Source: Bordetella parapertussis
GTDB lineage: Bacteria > Pseudomonadota > Gammaproteobacteria > Burkholderiales > Burkholderiaceae_C
Length of the DNA: 61,557 bases
Direction: 5' to 3'
NCBI GenBank assembly: GCA_945870575.1
Contig: CAMBSK010000016.1
Coordinates: forward strand, 1-61,557
Of this stretch, positions 18,209 through 27,700 are shown piece by piece. The notes under the pieces are model-generated. The model saw only the letters and a program-made list of their open reading frames with translations, made no database searches and was not told the origin of the DNA. The number at the start of each line of letters is the position of its first letter. Position 1 is the stretch's first letter. The position numbers were made by a program, and so were the translations under genes.

Positions 18209-18396
18209 GTCAATCCTCAGGCAATAAAAAAGGTTACACGCGAGCGCAGAGCGCGTGAAGGCTGATCATCGAGGGCAAACAAGCTGGTGGGGCGAACATT
18301 TGGAATGCAGTCCTAGCGGTGAATGGCGGGTCGTGAGCTGTGTGTCACTGTTGGCCGGGCCCGGAGGTGTTGCTGTCGCGCTTGTCAGTGGGAATT

Positions 18397-18405
18397 ATTA
18401 TACCA
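18397..18405 (-). promoter_or_regulatory. Extended -10 promoter for rpoD overlapping the dnaG stop
   Basis: On the minus strand TGGTATAAT gives a perfect TATAAT with an extended -10 TGn element, and three of its bases are the dnaG TAA stop codon. No good -35 is visible, which fits an extended -10 promoter. It would give rpoD a separate message with a leader of about 180 bases. Function is inferred from sequence alone. Confidence 0.5.
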
Positions 18406-20230
18406 GAGGGGATTTTTTTAAACTCGCCAGACGACTATTCAACATTTTGATCTGAGCGTAAGCCGCCGGATCGCTGGCCATGCGCCGGGTCAGTTCGTCG
18501 ATTTGCGTGGACACATGCGCTTTCTCCAACTCCAACATGATGCTTTGCAATTCACTGACATCGTTGTCCATATCGACCGGGGCGCTGGCAAGCAATTGCA
18601 TCAACATGTCTTCGTCTTCATGGCCGCGCAAACCTTCACGCAAGGCCGCCAGCGGTTGCACGCCATGCTCCTGCGATTGACTGTCTAGCCAGCTGAACAA
18701 AGGTCCGTGCGGCGCCGGCAAGTCCATCAGCATGTGTTGCTGTGGCAAAGCCAGCGCTGACCACTGTGCCATGTCGGTGAACAGGATTTGCAAAGCCCGG
18801 TCCTGGCGTACCGGCGCTTTGCGACGCATGCTGACGGGACTTGATGATCTGCGCGGCGCGCTTGTCTCGCGCGGTTTGCCGCCGCTTTGTCCGGGTGTAG
18901 CCGTGCGCTGCGTTTTGGCGCTGCTGTCACCCAGCCACAGTCTTTGCAATTCACGCGTGCCTATGCCGACCAGGTCGGCGAGCTCATTCAGCAACTGCGT
19001 TTTCAACACGCCGTCGGGCAACGCCAGCCACAGCGGCCTGGCCTGCGAGGCCAGCAGGGCGCGGCCTTCGGCACTGTCTATGTCGCAGCCGTCGCGCGCC
19101 ACATCCACCAGAAAACGGCTCAAAGGGGTGGCGTCTGATACCAGTCGTGCAAACGCCTCGCTGCCGTGCTCGCGTATGTAGCTGTCGGGGTCGTGTTCAG
19201 CCGGCAAAAACAAAAACTTGACGTTGCGCACATCGCTGGCATAGGGCAGGGCGCAGTCTAACGCTTTGCGCGCAGCGCGTCGGCCGGCGGCGTCGCCGTC
19301 AAAGCTAAACACCACCGCGTCGGTGAAGCGAAACAGTTTTTGCACATGGTCGGTGGTGCAAGCCGTACCCAGCGTTGCCACCGCATTGGCAAAGCCCGAT
19401 TGCGCCAGCGCCACCACGTCCATATAGCCTTCGGTGACCAGCACATAACCCGCTTCGCGCAAGGCGGTGCGCGCTTCAAACAAACCGTAGAGTTCGCGGC
19501 CTTTGCTGAACACCGGGGTTTCGGGCGAGTTCAGGTATTTGGGCGTGCCGTCACCCATGACACGCCCGCCAAAGCCTATGCATTCGCCTTTGACATTGCG
19601 GATGGGGAACATGATGCGGTCGCGGAAACGGTCGTAGCGCTTTTCTTCGGCGCCGTCTTCGGTGTTGCTGATCAACAAGCCGGACTCGACCAGCAGCGGG
19701 TCTTGGTAATCGGCAAACACACTGGCCAGGCTGCGCCAGCCTTCGGGCGCGTAGCCCAGACCGAAAGCCTTGGCGATGTCGCCGGACAGGCCGCGCCCCT
19801 TCAGGTAATCGATGGCGCGGGGACTGGTTTTCAGTTGTTTGCGGTAAGCCTCACCGGCTTTTTCCAGCACGTCGTTGAGCGTGACCTGGCGCTGGCGTTG
19901 CTGGGCGGCGCGTTGGCGTTCCTGCGGATCGGCTTCGTCTTCGGGCACTTGCATGCCGTAGGACTGGGCCAGATCTTTCACCGCTTCGATGAAATTCATG
20001 CCGCTGTGCTCCATCAGAAAACCGATGGCATTACCGTTTTTGCCGCAGCCGAAGCAATGGAAAAACTGCTTGCTCGGGCTGACAGAAAACGACGGCGATT
20101 TCTCGCCGTGAAACGGGCACAAACCCATGTAATTCGCCCCACCTTTTTTCAGTTGTACATAGCGGCCGACCACTTCAACCACATCGGTGCGCGCTATCAA
20201 CTCCTGAATGAAAGACTGGGGAATCGCCAT
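18398..20230 (-). CDS. dnaG: DNA primase
   Basis: A 610-residue primase that makes RNA primers at the replication fork. The N-terminal zinc-binding domain has C38, H41, C59 and C62 (LCPFHGEKSP...FFHCFGCG). The core includes the TOPRIM domain, with EGYMDVVALAQ (catalytic Glu) and SFDGDAAGRRAA (metal-binding Asp residues). The C-terminal 150 residues form the helical DnaB-interaction domain, which is divergent as usual. It starts five bases after the ggt stop and is followed after 189 bases by rpoD. The rpsU and YqeY genes that often precede dnaG are absent here. Confidence 0.96.
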   Translation of the reverse strand: MAIPQSFIQELIARTDVVEVVGRYVQLKKGGANYMGLCPFHGEKSPSFSVSPSKQFFHCFGCGKNGNAIGFLMEHSGMNFIEAVKDLAQSYGMQVPEDEADPQERQRAAQQRQRQVTLNDVLEKAGEAYRKQLKTSPRAIDYLKGRGLSGDIAKAFGLGYAPEGWRSLASVFADYQDPLLVESGLLISNTEDGAEEKRYDRFRDRIMFPIRNVKGECIGFGGRVMGDGTPKYLNSPETPVFSKGRELYGLFEARTALREAGYVLVTEGYMDVVALAQSGFANAVATLGTACTTDHVQKLFRFTDAVVFSFDGDAAGRRAARKALDCALPYASDVRNVKFLFLPAEHDPDSYIREHGSEAFARLVSDATPLSRFLVDVARDGCDIDSAEGRALLASQARPLWLALPDGVLKTQLLNELADLVGIGTRELQRLWLGDSSAKTQRTATPGQSGGKPRETSAPRRSSSPVSMRRKAPVRQDRALQILFTDMAQWSALALPQQHMLMDLPAPHGPLFSWLDSQSQEHGVQPLAALREGLRGHEDEDMLMQLLASAPVDMDNDVSELQSIMLELEKAHVSTQIDELTRRMASDPAAYAQIKMLNSRLASLKKSPLV

Positions 20231-20235
20231 GGCTG

Positions 20236-22053
20236 TCAGTCGCCGCTGACCGAACCCTCGCGACGCGGATCGGCGGCGCCCAGCCAGCCTTCACCTTTGC
20301 GTTGAATCGCTTGCAAACCGCTATGCATCCGAGTTTGCTGCACTTCGTGTCCGCGGGCTTTGAGGCCATCGACTGTGGCTGCGGGGAAGCGGCCGCTTTC
20401 CAGCAACAGCGGGCCGTTGGCGGCGGCAACACCTGAGTGCGGCTGTTTGATGGCGGCTTGCGCGTCCAGGCCGTTGTTCAACATGGCCCACAGGGTCTGG
20501 CTGGTGTAGTGAATGATCATTGGGCCGCCGGGGCTGCCCAGGTTGGCCATCAGCGGGCCGCGTTGTCCGCCGGCGTCGCTGGCATAGACCAGGATGGGGT
20601 TCATGGAAGAACGCGGGCGTTTGCCGGCTTGCAAGCGGTTGGCTACCGGCACGCCGTTGGCGTCGCGCGGCACAAAGCTGAAATCGGTCAACTGGTTGTT
20701 CAGCAAAAAGCCGCCGCGCAGGCCGGGACTGACCATAAGGCGCGCGCCGAAGCCGCTTTCGATGGAGGTGGTCATGGACACCGCCCGGCCCTGGGCGTCG
20801 ACCACGCTGATGTGGCTGGTGCCATATTCAGGCTGGTCAGCCATGGGGGCATAACTCGTGGTCGTGTTGCCCGGGTTGCCCGCCGGTGCATCGACCATGC
20901 GACGTGGAGAAATCAACTCGGCACGCTGTTGCAAATAAGCCGGTTGCAGCATGCTGCTCCAGTCTTTGCCGGGCGCGGTCACAAAGGCCGGGTCTGCGAC
21001 AAACTGCGCGCGGTCGGCAAAGGCCAGGCGGGCGGCTTCGTTGTAGTTATGCAGCCAGTCAACGCTTTGCATATCGTTGACGGGGCGGGCCTGGGCAGAC
21101 AGCATGCCGAAGATCTGGCCCATGGCGATCAGGCCGGATGAAGGCGCACCGGCACCGCAGATATGCATGGTTTTGCCGTCAGATTGCGTGCCGCTGTTCG
21201 AGAAGCACATAGCTTCGCGCACTTCGGGACGGTATTTGCTCATGTCTGCCATGGTTAGCAGGCCGGGGTTGTTGGCGTACTGCTGCACACGGTTGACGAT
21301 GGTTTGTGCCAGCGCTCCGGTGTAGAAAGCATCTGCACCATCCTTGGCGATCAGTTTGTAGACCTTGGCCAGACCAGGGTTGGTCAGGCGATGGCCGACC
21401 GGCAGCGGTGTGCCGTTGGGTTTGAAAAAGTAAGCGACCGATTGCGGGTCTTTCAGCAACGTGGGTTCGGCTTTGAGCAATGCGTGCAGTCGCGCGCTGA
21501 TGGGGAAGCCGGTTTCGGCGATTTTTATCGCCGGTTTAAAGAGCGCGGCCCAAGGCAATTTGCCGTGTTGTTTGTGTGCCAGCGCCATCATGCGCAACAG
21601 ACCGGGCACGCCCACAGCACGACCGCCTGCCACCACGTCGTTAAAGCTTAGCGCTTTGCCGTTCAACATGAAGATGTCGGAGGGCGCCAGCAAGGGCGCG
21701 GTTTCGCGGCCGTCGAACACTTGGAGTTGCTTGCCGTCGTCGTGCACCAGAAAAGCGCCGCCGCCGATGCCACTGGACTGCGGTTCGACGAGGGTCAACA
21801 CGAGTTGCACAGCAATCGCTGCGTCAACCGCTGAACCGCCTGCTTTGAGGATTTGCAAACCGGCAGCGCTGGCCAACGGGTTGGCCGATGCCACGCCACG
21901 GTGTTGAAACGGCATACCGGCTTTTTCGGTGTCGGCTTTGGCGGGCGCTTGCGGTGCTTTGTTTTTAGCAAAAGCGACAGAACTGCCGAGCAGCAACAAG
22001 CAAGCGGTATGCACGCTCAAGCGGGCGGCGAAAGGAAGAAGTTGGTTTGTCAT
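20236..22053 (-). CDS. ggt: Gamma-glutamyltransferase
   Basis: A 605-residue periplasmic precursor that cleaves glutathione and transfers the gamma-glutamyl group. Residues 1-29 form a signal peptide (TACLLLLGSSVAFAK). The proenzyme cleaves itself before T412 in YGTSHISVVD, which becomes the N-terminal nucleophile of the small subunit; the usual Thr-Thr-His is Thr-Ser-His here. Other conserved parts are SGIGGGAFLV near 94-103, FDGRETAP near 113-120, and NLGSPGGPMIIHY in the small subunit. It starts 20 bases after the upstream SDR stop and ends 5 bases before dnaG, so dnaG may be cotranscribed with it. Confidence 0.93.
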   Translation of the reverse strand: MTNQLLPFAARLSVHTACLLLLGSSVAFAKNKAPQAPAKADTEKAGMPFQHRGVASANPLASAAGLQILKAGGSAVDAAIAVQLVLTLVEPQSSGIGGGAFLVHDDGKQLQVFDGRETAPLLAPSDIFMLNGKALSFNDVVAGGRAVGVPGLLRMMALAHKQHGKLPWAALFKPAIKIAETGFPISARLHALLKAEPTLLKDPQSVAYFFKPNGTPLPVGHRLTNPGLAKVYKLIAKDGADAFYTGALAQTIVNRVQQYANNPGLLTMADMSKYRPEVREAMCFSNSGTQSDGKTMHICGAGAPSSGLIAMGQIFGMLSAQARPVNDMQSVDWLHNYNEAARLAFADRAQFVADPAFVTAPGKDWSSMLQPAYLQQRAELISPRRMVDAPAGNPGNTTTSYAPMADQPEYGTSHISVVDAQGRAVSMTTSIESGFGARLMVSPGLRGGFLLNNQLTDFSFVPRDANGVPVANRLQAGKRPRSSMNPILVYASDAGGQRGPLMANLGSPGGPMIIHYTSQTLWAMLNNGLDAQAAIKQPHSGVAAANGPLLLESGRFPAATVDGLKARGHEVQQTRMHSGLQAIQRKGEGWLGAADPRREGSVSGD

Positions 22054-22073
22054 GATGTGTGTTTTCTTAAGAG

Positions 22074-22832
22074 TTATTTCGGGGGCAGGCGGATGGCACC
22101 GTCAAGGCGGATGACTTCGCCGTTGAGCATGTCGTTGTCAAGAATGTGCATGACCAGTTTGGCGTAGTCCTGCGGCGTGCCCAGACGCGACGGGAAGGGC
22201 ACACCGGCTGCCAATGCTTCCTGTACTTCCTTGGGCATGGAGAACATCATTGGCGTGCCAAAGATGCCGGGGGCAATCGTCATATTGCGAATGCCGAGTT
22301 TGGACAAATCGCGGGCAATCGGCAGGGTCATGCCGACGATGCCGCCCTTGGACGCGGCGTAAGCTGCCTGGCCGATTTGGCCGTCATAGGCAGCAACAGA
22401 GGCTGTCGAAATCAGCACGCCGCGCTCGCCGGTGTCTTCCGGTGTGTTGGTGCTCATGGCCTGGGCGGCCAGGCGGATCATATTGAAGCTGCCGATAAGG
22501 TTGATATTGATGGTGCGCTGAAAGCCTGCCAGCACGTGAGGGCCGGATTTACCAACGGTGCGCTCGGCGGTGGCAATGCCGGCGCAGTTGATCAGACCGG
22601 ACAGCTTGCCTAGAGTCTGCGCCTTGGCAACGACAGCGGCCGCTTGTTCCTCGTTGGAGACGTCGCAGTGCATAAACACACCGCCGAGTTCAGTTGCAAT
22701 GGCCAGGCCTTTTTCATCCTGCATATCGGCAATCACCACCTTGGCGCCGTGTTGCGCCAACAGGCGCGCCGTGCCTTCGCCCAGACCGGACGCGCCGCCG
22801 GTGACAATGAAAACGTTGTTTTTAATTTGCAT
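22074..22832 (-). CDS. SDR, 3-hydroxyacyl-CoA dehydrogenase type-2-like
   Basis: A 252-residue classical short-chain dehydrogenase. The NAD-binding motif is TGGASGLGEGTARLL near residues 11-25, D37 in VIADMQDE suggests NAD rather than NADP, and the catalytic part is STASVAAYDG...AYAASKGG (Ser, Tyr, Lys). The C-terminus LNGEVIRLDGAIRLPPK is characteristic of the HSD17B10-type 3-hydroxyacyl-CoA dehydrogenases used in fatty acid or branched-chain degradation. It is the first gene of the minus-strand block that runs into ggt and dnaG, and it diverges from the patatin gene. Confidence 0.88.
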   Translation of the reverse strand: MQIKNNVFIVTGGASGLGEGTARLLAQHGAKVVIADMQDEKGLAIATELGGVFMHCDVSNEEQAAAVVAKAQTLGKLSGLINCAGIATAERTVGKSGPHVLAGFQRTININLIGSFNMIRLAAQAMSTNTPEDTGERGVLISTASVAAYDGQIGQAAYAASKGGIVGMTLPIARDLSKLGIRNMTIAPGIFGTPMMFSMPKEVQEALAAGVPFPSRLGTPQDYAKLVMHILDNDMLNGEVIRLDGAIRLPPK

Positions 22833-22943
22833 AAGAGCCTTTCAATAAACATCCGGCTGCACCTGCAGCCGCTAACTCAAAGATTATGGCAGTGACGGCC
22901 TGCCACAATCCGGCTATTACTTACTAAGTTGATCTAGATCTAT

Positions 22944-23861
22944 ATGAATCTCTTACAGCGCGTTCACCTGGCCTGTGTGCTGCTCTTGCTGGCCGCTTGC
23001 GCCACCGTGCCGCCGCCTGCCAAACCTGTGCTGCCTGTTACCGATAACTCACCGCCGGTGGCTCCCACAACACCGCCACCGCCTAAAAAAATCCCCAAAT
23101 TGGGTTTGGCTCTGGGCGGCGGGGCGGCGCGCGGTTTTGCCCACATAGGCGTGTTGCAGGTGTTGGAAGAAGAAGGCATCAAGCCTTCGCTGGTGGTCGG
23201 TACCTCGGCCGGCAGCGTGGTTGCATCTTTTTATGCCAGCGGCAAAACCGGTCAGCAGTTGCAATGGCTGGCCGACACCATGGACGAAACCCAGTTCACC
23301 GACTGGGCCAACCCGTTCAGCGGTCGCGGCATATTGCGCGGCGAAGCGCTGGGCAAATACATCAACAGCCAGTTGAACGGCATGAAGATAGAAGACATGA
23401 AGTTGCCGCTGGGCATAGTCGCCACCGATTTGCGCACAGGCGACGGTATTTTGTTCAGGCGCGGCGATGTGGCCACGGCAGTGCGCGCTTCCAGCGCTGT
23501 GCCCTCGGTGTTTGAGCCGGTACAAATTGCGGGTAAAGATTTTGTCGACGGCGGTTTGGTGTCACCGGTGCCGGTGCGTTATGCGCGGCAAATGGGCGCG
23601 GACCTGGTGCTGGCGGTGGATATTTCCAGCCGCCCCGAGGACGCTAAAACCACGGACATGCTCAAAGTGCTTTTACAAACCTTCAGCATCATGAGCAAGA
23701 GCATCAGCCAGCTGGAATTGACCCAGGCCGATGTGGTGGTGCGACCGGCCTTGCCCGACATAGGCAGCACCGAATTTTCGGCGCGCAAGAAAAGCATAGA
23801 AGCCGGACGCGCGGCCATGAAGCAGGCGATGCCGCAGTTGCGGGCTTTGCTGGCGCAATAA
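22944..23861 (+). CDS. Patatin-like phospholipase lipoprotein
   Basis: A 305-residue lipid acyl hydrolase anchored as a lipoprotein: the lipobox LAAC ends at C19 and is followed by a Pro-rich linker (residues 22-50). The patatin domain shows the oxyanion loop GGGAARGFAHIG (58-69), nucleophile S88 in GTSAG and D202 in VDGG, the Ser-Asp dyad. The size fits the RssA/YchK-type single-domain proteins. A perfect GATCTAGATC palindrome lies just before the start. It is monocistronic, divergent from the SDR and convergent with the phasin. Confidence 0.92.
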   Translation: MNLLQRVHLACVLLLLAACATVPPPAKPVLPVTDNSPPVAPTTPPPPKKIPKLGLALGGGAARGFAHIGVLQVLEEEGIKPSLVVGTSAGSVVASFYASGKTGQQLQWLADTMDETQFTDWANPFSGRGILRGEALGKYINSQLNGMKIEDMKLPLGIVATDLRTGDGILFRRGDVATAVRASSAVPSVFEPVQIAGKDFVDGGLVSPVPVRYARQMGADLVLAVDISSRPEDAKTTDMLKVLLQTFSIMSKSISQLELTQADVVVRPALPDIGSTEFSARKKSIEAGRAAMKQAMPQLRALLAQ

Positions 23862-23893
23862 AAAAAGCCCTCAGTCTCAAAACAAGGCGAGCC

Positions 23894-23925
23894 ATAAAAA
23901 AAGGCCCGCCTTGTGAGCGGGCCTT
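23894..23925 (-). terminator. Rho-independent terminator of the phasin gene
   Basis: On the minus strand AAGGCCCGC pairs perfectly with GCGGGCCTT over a seven-base loop, followed by a T7 run. The orientation fits the phasin gene, whose stop is 61 bases upstream on that strand. The same stem could also stall transcripts from the patatin gene, though without a T-run on that side. Confidence 0.85.
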
Positions 23926-23985
23926 GTAAACGAATCCCTGAACCAGTGTTCCTGAGGATCCGAGGAGACAATCTTTACATGCTGA

Positions 23986-24534
23986 TTAACGCTTGCGTGA
24001 AGCAGGCTTGGCAGTCGCTGTGGCAACGGTTGATGTGGCCAGGGCTTGCATATTCGCTTCAGCAGCTTCGGTAGCTTGCTTGACCGCTTTTTGCACGCTC
24101 TCGATAGCGGTTTGGCTGGCAGACATGGCTGACTTCATCATGGCAACGGCGCTTTCAGAACCGGCGGGGGCGTTTTTGGAGACAGAGTCAACCAGACCGA
24201 AAACAGATTTTTGTGCTTCAGCAGCTTTGCCTTCGACAGCTTCGCCGAATTCCTTGCTGGTGGTGGAAGCGATTTCGTACACGTGGCGGCTGAAAGCAAC
24301 GGCTTTTTCGCTCAGGGGTTGCAGGTAACCAGCTTGCAAAGCCATCAGTTCCTGCACGTCTTTGACGTTCATGGCTGCATGGGCTTGTGACTGGGTGTCA
24401 GCAATGGCGGCTTTGACGGCAGCCATATTGAGTTCAACCATTTTTTCAACGCCTGCAAAGGCTTTTTCGGTCAGGCCGAACAGGGTTTCCATATTGGCTT
24501 TTTGGGCGGCGATCATTTGTTCTGCGGTCATCAT
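23986..24534 (-). CDS. Phasin family protein
   Basis: A 182-residue polyhydroxyalkanoate granule-associated protein. The phasin_2 pattern is clear: [20 protein letters not shown], long amphipathic helices rich in Ala, Glu and Lys without Cys, and a basic Ala/Thr-rich tail ending KPASRKR. The ATG at 24534 follows AAGGAA eight bases upstream; a longer in-frame reading to 24567 lacks a comparable site. A good promoter and a PhbF-like operator precede it, so expression is probably tied to polymer accumulation. Phasins coat granules and limit their size. No PHA synthase gene is in this window. Confidence 0.9.
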   Translation of the reverse strand: MMTAEQMIAAQKANMETLFGLTEKAFAGVEKMVELNMAAVKAAIADTQSQAHAAMNVKDVQELMALQAGYLQPLSEKAVAFSRHVYEIASTTSKEFGEAVEGKAAEAQKSVFGLVDSVSKNAPAGSESAVAMMKSAMSASQTAIESVQKAVKQATEAAEANMQALATSTVATATAKPASRKR

Positions 24535-24609
24535 GGCAATTTCCTTCAAGGTGGTTAAGAGATTCACTCGGGACTGCGTGCTTTCATGTTGCGCCGCAGC
24601 ATGACTATA

Positions 24610-24660
24610 AGTATAGGGTTTACACTAGCGCATGCAAGTCTTTTTTGTTGCGTTGCAACA
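24610..24660 (-). promoter_or_regulatory. Phasin promoter with PhbF/PhaR-like operator
   Basis: On the minus strand TTGCAT (24637-24632) and TATACT (24615-24610) are 16 bases apart. Just upstream, TGTTGCGTTGCAACA (24646-24660) has 6-base arms around GTT and matches the TG[N]TGC[N]3GCAA pattern that I recall for the PHA regulator PhbF of Herbaspirillum. PhbF/PhaR proteins repress phasin genes until they are titrated by polymer. The site is seen; the regulator is not in the window. Confidence 0.6.
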
Positions 24661-24780
24661 TATTAGAGTTGGATACCTAACTGAAAAAGCTTTAAGTTAA
24701 ATAAATTGTATTAATTATTGAATAAAACCATCGCGTCAAAAGATTCAGCAGCAAAACTCGGTGTGCAAAACTGAATAGCC

Positions 24781-27700
24781 TCAGCGAAAGCCTTTGCTCA
24801 ACTCCAGCCAGGCATTGGCATGTAAATAACTGCTGCCGCTCAGTTGTGAGGGTTCATTGCCAATTGGCTGGCTGACACTGAAACTGGCGCGCCAATACCG
24901 GGGACCCTCCCAGGACAGACCAACGCCGGCACCGGCCAGGCGGGCCTGGTTGCTGCCTGAGGCATACGGGTTTTGATAGAGCGTGAGCCAACCGGCGTCG
25001 ACAAACACGCTGGCATACAAGTCGCCGCTGATCGTCACAGCTTTGCCGGTCGGCGTCAGCCGGTGTTTGATTTCAGCCGTCAGCAGGTGACCGGCGTCGC
25101 CCGACAACACCCCGGGCGCATAGGCGCGCACATTGTGAGCGCCGCCGAATGACATTTTTTGGGTGGTATCCAGGTTTTGATTTGCCCATTGCGCCTGCCA
25201 GTTGAGCATCAACTGTGTGTTGTCGCCCAGAGGTTGCAAGCGACCGGCGGACAGCGTCAGACGGTTGGAATGGCCTTGTGTCTCGGCGGCGGATGCATCT
25301 GTCGTTTGCGCGGTGGTGTCATTGAAACGCAGATAGCTCCACAGCAAATCCAGGTTCAGCCAGGTGCGGCCACCGCCCACGCTGTCAGCGCGTGCACCAC
25401 TGGTGCCTAAATGCCAGACTTGCAACAAGCGGTCATTGTTGGTGCTGCTTGCCTCTTCAACATCTTGCAGCGCAATCCGGTCGTACTGAGTACGCCAGTT
25501 CCACTGGGTTTGCCGGTTGTTAAACAACAATTGATCGGCCCAGACACTGTTTTGCCTGGCATTGCCGTAAGCATCCAGCGACGCCGCACTGCCGCCTAAT
25601 TTGTATTTCAAGTAGGCACTGGTAGCGCCGACTCGCCATCCGTCTTGCCTCATTGGCATTTCATAAGACCAACGGCCATATTGCATATTTCCCGAGCTGG
25701 CGAGCAGGTTCAAGTCCAGGCTGTCACCGTTGCTCAGCAACTGTGTATGTTGCTGGCGCAGGCTGGTTTGCGTTTCTCCGGTGTAGCTGCTGCCATGGTT
25801 ATTGACGCTGAATTCAGCGTTCCAGGCGTGGTTCAGACCGGCGGGCAATTCCGCATTTTTTTCGACAGTGCGGCCGCCGGGTAGCTTATCGCTGATAGAG
25901 GGTAGCGTCAGCTGCGATTGTTTTTGTGCTGTCACCTGGTCAGCGTTCGCCGAGGCATAGCCGAGATAGAACTGAGTGCTGGCGGTGTTGCCTGATGTGT
26001 TGACGTTTGTTGAGTCGCAGGTATTGCTGTGCCCGGATATCTGGGTGTCACTTGCATGGGTTTGTTCCTCTTGCGAATCTGTATTGATCGCTGTGTAAGT
26101 GGTAACCGACTGGTTGTTGCTGTCATCGCACTTATCTGAAGCCGCAGAACTGATCTCGGTATTGGTGTTGCTGACGGTTTCATTGGCAGGGGCGCTGGTT
26201 GTATCGGATTCGATAACTGGAGTCAGTAAGGTGACGGTGGCAGTTGTTGAGTTGCCTACCGCAGTTGCAGTAACGGTAGTTGAAGTGGTCGTGGATGCAC
26301 TACCGGAAACAGTTGATGCCGTGGAAGTTGGTGCGGCAGAAGTTGCGCTCGATGAATTGGCGCTTGCTGGTGCTATGCCACTGGAAGTTGAGGCTGTTGA
26401 AGTTGTTGCTGTGGAAGTGGGAGTTGTGGAAGTTGAAGCGGTGGAGGAGATGTCGGTGTTGGTGATACTGGGTACAGCGGTGGTTGAAGAGCTGGCGCTG
26501 CTGGTCACCGTCACGCTGTTGGTGCTGAATGAATAGCTGATCTGGTAACCCAGTTGATCTGAGTAGAAACCGCTTGCTACTACCGAATGTGCACCGACAT
26601 CTGCGCCGTCCAGCGCAAAACTGATGCTGCCTGAAAAAGTTTTGCTTAAGCTGCCCGGGTCGGTGTAGCTGGCTGCGGTTGTGGTGGTGGTGCCGTCATA
26701 CACCTTGGTGCCGTAGGCGTAGGCGCTGATGGTCAGCGGCGTCATGAAGGCGCGCAGCAGCGGTTCGGTGTAGCTGCTGTAAATGATCCAAGGCGTAGTG
26801 AAATCCCAGTTACTGAAATTACTGACAAGCTTCATTTCCGCAGGGATCAGGCCTGTGAAATCGTCGTTACCACTGGTCGCTGAGTTGATGCCAGCACCGC
26901 TGCTTTGCCCGCTAGTTTGGGTGTTCCATACGCTGTCGGTGACGCTGCCAATCGCCATCAAATTGCCAATCAACCCGCCGGTATAGCCCGAGGTGCCGGA
27001 GACCGACCCTGAGGCATAGCTGTTGACCACGCTGCCGTAATTGCGCCCGATCAGGCCACCGGCCGGGATATCTGTGGTTGCGGTCACTGTGGCCGTGGAA
27101 TAGCTGTTGGTGATGGTGCCGGTGTCTCCGTTATCGCCTGCCAGGCCGCCGACAAAACCCGCCTGGCTGGTGATGCTGCCTGTGGTGAAACTGTTTTTGA
27201 TGCTGCCGTAATTGCGCCCGACCAGACCGCCGCTGCTGTTGGTGGTGATGGCCATGTTCACCATGCCGGTGTCTCTGAGCACCGCGTCGCTGCTGAGTAC
27301 GGCAAACAATCCGCTCACCCCTACAAGCGGGCGGTACAGGTATAGGTCTGATATCACATGGCCCAGACCGGCAAATGTGCCGCTGTAGTAGTCGGCAGAA
27401 GTGGTGTTGTTACCGATTTTAGTGAAGCCTTTGACATAGGTGCTGGTCGACCAGGAGGAGGTGCCGCTGGCATCAATGTCTGCGCCGAGTGCATAGTTGG
27501 CCGTTAAATCTCCGTTCATACCTTGCAGATCGCTGGCGGTGGTGCTGCCTGAGCTGCCCAGGCCGGTGATCACTTGGTAGCTTTTCAGGTTGGTCGTGTC
27601 GCTGCCCAATTGTGTGTATAGATTGGTTCCAGCCGCCAATGTGACCGGGGCGTTGACGTAATAGTCCGAGACGACTCCGCTGATACTGCCGCTGGTACTG

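Noticed and set aside
22931..22940. Perfect palindrome GATCTAGATC before the patatin gene
   Set aside because: Ten bases made of two GATC words can occur by chance, and there is no matching second copy or known regulator.
26099..26536. Val/Glu-rich open reading opposite the Ser/Thr linker of the surface protein
   Set aside because: It is the antisense of repeated Ser/Thr codons, with no start signal or family resemblance.
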